Shown here one piece after another: positions 12,857 to 16,413 of a stretch of DNA of 16,413 nt (within the stretch, counting starts at the first letter, position 1; every line of letters begins with the position of its first letter). The stretch lies in NCBI GenBank assembly GCA_043805355.1, contig JAZDIB010000058.1:1-16413 (forward strand). The letters are read 5' to 3'. Below the pieces are notes generated by a model. It had not been told where the DNA came from. It saw only the letters and a list, made by a program, of their open reading frames with translations, and made no database searches. A program made the translations under genes and the position numbers. The stretch comes from JAHJRN01 sp043805355. Its GTDB lineage: Bacteria; Patescibacteriota; Patescibacteriia; 2-12-FULL-60-25.

Positions 12857-12863
12857 TGTCGTC

Positions 12864-13547
12864 ATGTTCGACCATGTGTTCGACCTTTCCGATGTGCCGC
12901 GCGTCATCGACTTCCTGGTGATGGCAGGTGCGTATGTGGGAAAGAAGGACCGCGCCGAGGCGGAACGGGTCGTGAAAGCGCATCAGGAAGGGATGGTCGC
13001 GCCTGTGGAAGAACTTGCCTCTGTCGCGCGGAATCTTGCGTTGGCATCGTGGCCCGCGCGCCATGCCGTCCGTCAGTACTTGGCGCACGAAGGGTCCGAA
13101 GAGGAGTGGAAGCGTGTGACCAAGGCGGTGCGTCCCTCGACCAAGGTCCTGATGAACAGGTTCCGGATCGGCGTGGGCGCGAAGACGCTGGATGAGGTCC
13201 TCCGACATGAGGACGTCGCCACCGCCTTGCGCGACAACGACGAGATATTCGAGATCCAGCACGTCCGTGATCAGGTCGCCGAAGACGTGTGGCGGGAAAA
13301 GAAAGAGACGTTCACGGTGCACGTGAAGGACGGCGAACGAGAGCTTGAGGCGTTCCGGGAACGCATCCGGAAGCTGCGCGATCTCGTCGGCTCCTTGCCG
13401 CCGACGGCGCAGGAGGAGGTCTTCTCGAAGATGAAGCAGTACGAAGACCACGTCCTCTTCAAGGGCGAGACGGTCCCGCTCGAAGTGCTCGACAGCGAGA
13501 TTGCGCTCTACACGGACGAGAAGGAAATCGCCCCGAGGGACGACTGA
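12864..13547 (+). CDS. Hypothetical soluble, mainly helical protein
   Basis: 227 residues beginning MFDHVFDLSDVPRVIDF. There is no signal peptide or membrane segment. It is charged and helix-rich, with heptad-like stretches in the C-terminal third (KDGERELEAFRERIRKL, then AQEEVFSKMKQYEDHV) suggesting a short coiled coil, and an acidic tail (DSEIALYTDEKEIAPRDD). I recognise no family or catalytic motif. The frame stays open upstream to 12459, but that extension would overlap the structured RNA region and has an arginine-rich, low-information translation. The -10 box at 12851 fixes the start at the ATG at 12864. The next gene begins 29 bp downstream on the same strand, so they may be co-transcribed. 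Confidence 0.85.
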   Translation: MFDHVFDLSDVPRVIDFLVMAGAYVGKKDRAEAERVVKAHQEGMVAPVEELASVARNLALASWPARHAVRQYLAHEGSEEEWKRVTKAVRPSTKVLMNRFRIGVGAKTLDEVLRHEDVATALRDNDEIFEIQHVRDQVAEDVWREKKETFTVHVKDGERELEAFRERIRKLRDLVGSLPPTAQEEVFSKMKQYEDHVLFKGETVPLEVLDSEIALYTDEKEIAPRDD

Positions 13548-13576
13548 CCGGTCCCTGTCCATCTTCATGCGGATGT

Positions 13577-14197
13577 ATGAGTCTTCTTGTCACCCATCGC
13601 CATTCCTTTGTCGTCGGCCTCTTCGGCCTCTTCGTTTCGCTCTTCCTGCATGACTGGATCGTGTATCCGTCTCTGAGGCCGTATGGCACGCTGATGCTTT
13701 CGGCTCTCGATCTTCTTCTCCTCGGGATACCGTTCGTATGCGGATGGCAGCTTGTACGGACGCCTCGCATCGCGGGGATCAAAAGGATCGCGACGTGGAT
13801 TGGTTGGCTTTTCTTTCTGCCGTTTACGATCCATTCGGTAATGGAGATTGGGCACGTCGCGGAGACGTGCCGACGTGCAATCGGATGCGCCGATCGCATG
13901 TGGGTGCTGTATCCGACGTTCCTCTACGCCTTCGCAGGGACCCTTATCTTCGTGTTTTCCCTTTCGCAGGTTTCGACGAAGTTGATCCTGCACTCCTCGA
14001 AAAAACGGGCCTTCATCCTCGGCGTGTGTCTCTATGCTTCGGCGGTTTCCGTCTTTGCCCTTCAGCCACACGTGACGGTCTTTTTAGGCCCGAGTTTCTA
14101 CGTGGATACGCTCACGTTTTTCTTTTTCACGAGCGTTCTTTTTTTCGTCGTGAACCGCGTTCTGGACCGGGCCCATCGGCACATTTTCGGATACTGA
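13577..14197 (+). CDS. DUF1361-like integral membrane protein, paralogue 1
   Basis: 206 residues with about six transmembrane segments (for example FVVGLFGLFVSLFLHDWIV; ATWIGWLFFLPFTIHSVM; YPTFLYAFAGTLIFVFSL; TLTFFFFTSVLFFVVN). The FLPFTIHSVMEIGH segment sits where DUF1361 proteins carry W-x-x-F-L-P-N-x-P-Y-x-x-T-D-x-x-H, so I place it as a divergent DUF1361 relative. It shares with the protein at 15024 the motifs D-W/F-x-V-Y-P near residue 30 and H-V/I-x-E-x-C-R...C-x-x-x-W (H93, E96, C98, C104), clear signs of paralogy. The two conserved cysteines could form a disulfide outside the membrane. The function of DUF1361 is unknown. There is no Shine-Dalgarno; the downstream gene starts 3 bp after its stop. 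Confidence 0.75.
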   Translation: MSLLVTHRHSFVVGLFGLFVSLFLHDWIVYPSLRPYGTLMLSALDLLLLGIPFVCGWQLVRTPRIAGIKRIATWIGWLFFLPFTIHSVMEIGHVAETCRRAIGCADRMWVLYPTFLYAFAGTLIFVFSLSQVSTKLILHSSKKRAFILGVCLYASAVSVFALQPHVTVFLGPSFYVDTLTFFFFTSVLFFVVNRVLDRAHRHIFGY

Positions 14198-14200
14198 CGT

Positions 14201-15022
14201 ATGTATCGTATCGGAGTCATCGTGAGACCCAAAAGAACGGATGCATTGATCTGTCGATCTCTTGCGGGACATTTTTGCCTTGAGATCGCCCAATACGGCG
14301 TGCCTCATGCTGGCTGGCCTTCTTGGATCTTGAAGCGCCTGCGGAACGCCGGACCATGGGCCTTGTTGGGTCATCTCGGATTGTCGTTTTTGATCAAGTC
14401 CGAACAGGCGACGGAGCGGTTGTTCGGAAAAACGATTTGGGAGAAATTGGGGACTCGGACGCCCCAGTGGGCTTCGTTGACGAAGACCATCTACAAAGAC
14501 GAGCGATCCCTCAGGAACCGATTCAAGGACGTCGATGCGATCATTGCCCTGGATGCGTTTCGTCTGTCTCAGTCGTTTTTTCGGGGACTCAGTGTTCCCT
14601 ATTTCGAGGTGGTGTGGGGCGATGCGACGAAATATCTCGGCGATTCATCGGCCTTTTGGGAGTACGCCATGGGGAATCGGAAGACCTCCATGGTCTCGAT
14701 GATCGAGAGGACCGCCTATTTCCAAAAAGTCGCTGTCGTACTCCAAATTCCTGTACACACCATTACGGCTGATGAAAGCCTTCGCTCGCTAAAGGTCAAG
14801 CAGGCGATCGAGCTCTCTATTGAACTTCCCGCTCTCCTTGAGGACGCAATGGCACATCTGCATGACAATCGCGACGCACCTGAGCGGAAGAAGGTCATCA
14901 ATCAGTGCTACGCGCCCACGCTCTGGACCTATATCATGTATCGTATCGTCGGATTACGCTCTTTACCGAGATATGCATGCAGACCGAAGGAAATTGTTTT
15001 GAAGATACCAACGAAATCATGA
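14201..15022 (+). CDS. Degenerate formyltransferase-like protein
   Basis: 273 residues. The central part (about 110-220) follows the layout of formyltransferase domains (Fmt/ArnA/purN-type): a strand with D-A-I-I-A-L, then YFEVVWGDATKYLG (134-147) where active enzymes have N-x-H-P-S-L-L-P-x-Y-R-G, followed by AFWEYAMGNRKTSMVSMIE, matching 'x-x-W-A-i-x-n-G-d-x-x-t-G-v-t', and a K-x-x-x-A helix (SLKVKQAIELSIELP). The catalytic Asn and His positions are Glu and Val here, and the downstream catalytic Asp in 'D-T-G' is absent. If the assignment is right, it has lost one-carbon transfer chemistry and may bind a nucleotide sugar or act as a scaffold. The family placement rests on pattern matching only. 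It sits 3 bp after one DUF1361-like gene and 1 bp before the other. Confidence 0.5.
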   Translation: MYRIGVIVRPKRTDALICRSLAGHFCLEIAQYGVPHAGWPSWILKRLRNAGPWALLGHLGLSFLIKSEQATERLFGKTIWEKLGTRTPQWASLTKTIYKDERSLRNRFKDVDAIIALDAFRLSQSFFRGLSVPYFEVVWGDATKYLGDSSAFWEYAMGNRKTSMVSMIERTAYFQKVAVVLQIPVHTITADESLRSLKVKQAIELSIELPALLEDAMAHLHDNRDAPERKKVINQCYAPTLWTYIMYRIVGLRSLPRYACRPKEIVLKIPTKS

Positions 15023-15023
15023 T

Positions 15024-15683
15024 ATGAAGCACATCCCAATGAGCATGTTCTGGCTCGTCTGCATCGCGTTTGTCGTGATCCTCATCCGTGATTTCACCGT
15101 GTATCCGCAGTATTCATGGGGTGAAGCGGTCCTTACGACGTCCATTCGCCTTGCCGTCCTCCTCTTCACGCTGTACCTCACGCATCTATTCCGACCGGGT
15201 GCGTGGAAGCGAAAGGGACTGACGATGTTCTGCTTCTTCCTGTGGATTCTCATCATCCCGCATAGCTTCTATAACATCACGCAGGTCCGTCATATTTCGG
15301 AGATCTGCAGGTTGTCTCAAGGTCTCTCTTTCGCGGGTCAATGCGATCACTTGCTTTGGAGTCTCCTGCCGCTCCTCCTGTATGGCGTTGGGTCCTTCAT
15401 CGTCTGCCTGTATTCCGTGGATCATCTGGCATCCCTGTTCAAGAATCCATATAGGAAACTGTTCCTCTTCGGAATCTTTGGATACGTCTCCTTGGGGCTC
15501 GCCATCGGAATGTATTCGAGGATCGATTCCATCGTTTCGATCTTCTTTGATGTCCGTACCAATTTCAAGCTCATCGGTTCAGTCATGAGCATCCCGGATT
15601 TTTGGTACAACGTCCTCGCCTATTTTGTTTTCGCGAACCTCGTGTACTTCGGCGGAAAGGCGCTTCTCGGACAACGTCGATAA
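15024..15683 (+). CDS. DUF1361-like integral membrane protein, paralogue 2
   Basis: 219 residues with about six transmembrane segments. It is related to the protein at 13577 over the whole length: IRDFTVYPQ corresponds to LHDWIVYPS, then LWILIIPHSFYNITQVRH to LFFLPFTIHSVMEIGH, and H90, E93, C95, C107 match the H-E-C-C set of paralogue 1. An extra insertion (SQGLSFAGQ) separates the two cysteines. It starts 1 bp after the formyltransferase-like gene (GATATG start context) and is last in the unit, ahead of a bidirectional terminator. The two paralogues might form a heterodimer, but nothing in the sequence proves it. Confidence 0.75.
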   Translation: MKHIPMSMFWLVCIAFVVILIRDFTVYPQYSWGEAVLTTSIRLAVLLFTLYLTHLFRPGAWKRKGLTMFCFFLWILIIPHSFYNITQVRHISEICRLSQGLSFAGQCDHLLWSLLPLLLYGVGSFIVCLYSVDHLASLFKNPYRKLFLFGIFGYVSLGLAIGMYSRIDSIVSIFFDVRTNFKLIGSVMSIPDFWYNVLAYFVFANLVYFGGKALLGQRR

Positions 15684-15712
15684 ACACCGGACCACCGCGT
15701 GACATGAAAACA

Positions 15713-15743
15713 GAAATCCCGCCGATCGGCGGGATTTCGTTTT
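15713..15743. terminator. Bidirectional rho-independent terminator
   Basis: A perfect 11-bp stem (GAAATCCCGCC with GGCGGGATTTC, loop GATC, 15713-15738) is followed by GTTTT on the plus strand and by TGTTTTC on the minus strand. It can end both the plus-strand three-gene unit (stop 15683) and the minus-strand surface protein gene (stop 15775). Confidence 0.85.
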
Positions 15744-15769
15744 GTCGTTCCTGCGGAGGCAGGAACCCC
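15743..15769. repeat. Single arm of the TGTCATTCCCGCG-type element
   Basis: TGTCGTTCCTGCGGAGGCAG and the following bases match the 27-bp arm of the element at 3736, with compensated changes that keep the hairpin (GTTCCTGC-GGAG-GCAGGAAC, 15747-15766). It is a solo arm without the second half. Confidence 0.7.
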
Positions 15770-15774
15770 TCCGT

Positions 15775-16413
15775 TCAGATCTTCTTGATGGTCATGTATC
15801 CGGTCCAGATGGCGTAGCCGGCCTTGTCCACCACGGTCGCTCCGTAGCTCACGTAGTTGGTCGAGGCGTACGGGCCGCCGGTCCAGGAGCAGGTTCCGGT
15901 GTTGGAACAGGTCTTCACGAGCTGGCCCTCGACCATGAGGTCGATGCGGTCGATGCCGTTCTGGTCGGCCGCCGTCACGGTGAACGTGACGAGGTCCGTG
16001 CCTGTGTAGCCGTTCGCGTGGTCCGTGGTCACCGAGATGGAACCCGGGAGGTTGACCGTCCCGGTCGTGCCGGTCGAACCCGTGTCCGTGATCGAGAGCG
16101 ACGTGACCGGCGTCCAGAGCTGTTGGTTCTCGCCGTCGCGGCCGACGATCTTGGCGTTCACGGAGACGATGGAGCCTGCCGAGTAGTTCGAGCCGTAGAG
16201 GACGTAGGAGCACGTCTGGTTCGCACTCGTCTGATACAGCGTGCAGGTCTTCATGAGCGACCCGTTGACGTAGATCTCAGCGCGGTTCAGTCCGTACGGA
16301 TGCTGCGCGGTCACCGTGTACGTCGTGTTCTGGTCGCGGCGGATGGCCGAGATGCCGGAGTCGAACGACTGCCACGCCGTGATGCTGTAATTGTTGGTGT
16401 TGTTGGAATCCGT
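15775..16413 (-). CDS. Secreted surface protein with Ig-like repeats, 5' end outside the window
   Basis: The frame is open to the right edge, so 212 C-terminal residues are seen and any signal peptide is missing. At least two beta-sandwich Ig-like repeats are visible. The first contains TYTVTAQHPYGLNRAEIYVN...MKTCTLYQTSANQTCSYV; the second TFTVTAADQNGIDRIDLMVE...VKTCSNTGTCSWTGGPY. Both share the pattern T-x-T-V-T-A...G-x-x-R-x-x-x-x-V-x-G-x-x-x-K-T-C...C-S, placing a cysteine pair at the same spot in each, probably a disulfide. A Ser/Thr/Gly linker (ITDTGSTGTTGTVN) joins them. It ends with TGYMTIKKI and no sorting signal or C-terminal membrane segment, so anchoring would have to come from the missing part. 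The position at 16314 is a GTG inside the frame, not a start. Confidence 0.8.
   Translation of the reverse strand, partial: TDSNNTNNYSITAWQSFDSGISAIRRDQNTTYTVTAQHPYGLNRAEIYVNGSLMKTCTLYQTSANQTCSYVLYGSNYSAGSIVSVNAKIVGRDGENQQLWTPVTSLSITDTGSTGTTGTVNLPGSISVTTDHANGYTGTDLVTFTVTAADQNGIDRIDLMVEGQLVKTCSNTGTCSWTGGPYASTNYVSYGATVVDKAGYAIWTGYMTIKKI

Noticed and set aside
12459..12863. N-terminal extension of the hypothetical protein to a start at 12459
   Set aside because: The extension lies across the structured RNA, has low-information sequence, and the TATACT -10 box at 12851 lies downstream of it, just before the ATG at 12864.
11822..12907. Open frames of 100-180 codons on both strands in the structured region
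   Set aside because: Their translations are arginine/serine/proline-rich with no recognisable motif or domain pattern, they overlap each other in several frames, and they have no ribosome binding sites. GC-rich DNA gives such frames by chance.

Overview
The window is a GC-rich, tightly packed bacterial segment. The gene set is a divergent TsaD and TsaE, a PilB-type ATPase, an M29 aminopeptidase, FtsH, a four-domain S1 protein, cysteine-bearing surface proteins and an orphan HicB. Few genes have a Shine-Dalgarno (SD) sequence. Together these fit a Candidate Phyla Radiation (Patescibacteria) genome, but that placement is inferred from gene content and style, and no rRNA is present to test it.

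Layout. 1-2316 (minus): a HicB-like gene cut by the left edge, then a large zinc-ribbon membrane-anchored protein. 2404-4265 (plus): tsaD and tsaE, enzymes of tRNA t6A synthesis, in a zone crowded with palindromic repeats. Two inverted copies of a MITE-like element bracket tsaD, and three more palindromes lie in frame inside its coding sequence. 4378-8327 (minus): a polytopic membrane protein, then pilB and an M29 aminopeptidase 7 bp apart. 8431-11400 (minus): rpsA-ftsH, ending in a clear terminator. 11543-12762: about 1.2 kb with no credible protein gene that reads as one large, highly structured RNA on the minus strand. 12864-15683 (plus): a hypothetical helical protein, then a tight three-gene cassette in which two related DUF1361-like membrane proteins flank a degenerate formyltransferase-like protein. 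15775-16413 (minus): the C-terminal end of a secreted protein with Ig-like repeats.

The strongest candidate for something undescribed is the RNA at 11543-12762. It has a -35/-10 pair, a GC-rich terminator with a T tract, several hairpins capped by GNRA, UUCG or CUUG tetraloops, and four stems that keep G-U pairs on the minus strand where the plus strand would have A-C mismatches. It does not match tmRNA, RNase P RNA, SRP RNA or rRNA motifs that I know. The second is the pair of cloverleaf-like palindromes inserted in the same reading frame of the essential gene tsaD, reminiscent of Rickettsia palindromic elements. The start sites also suggest that several genes are transcribed leaderless or nearly so.
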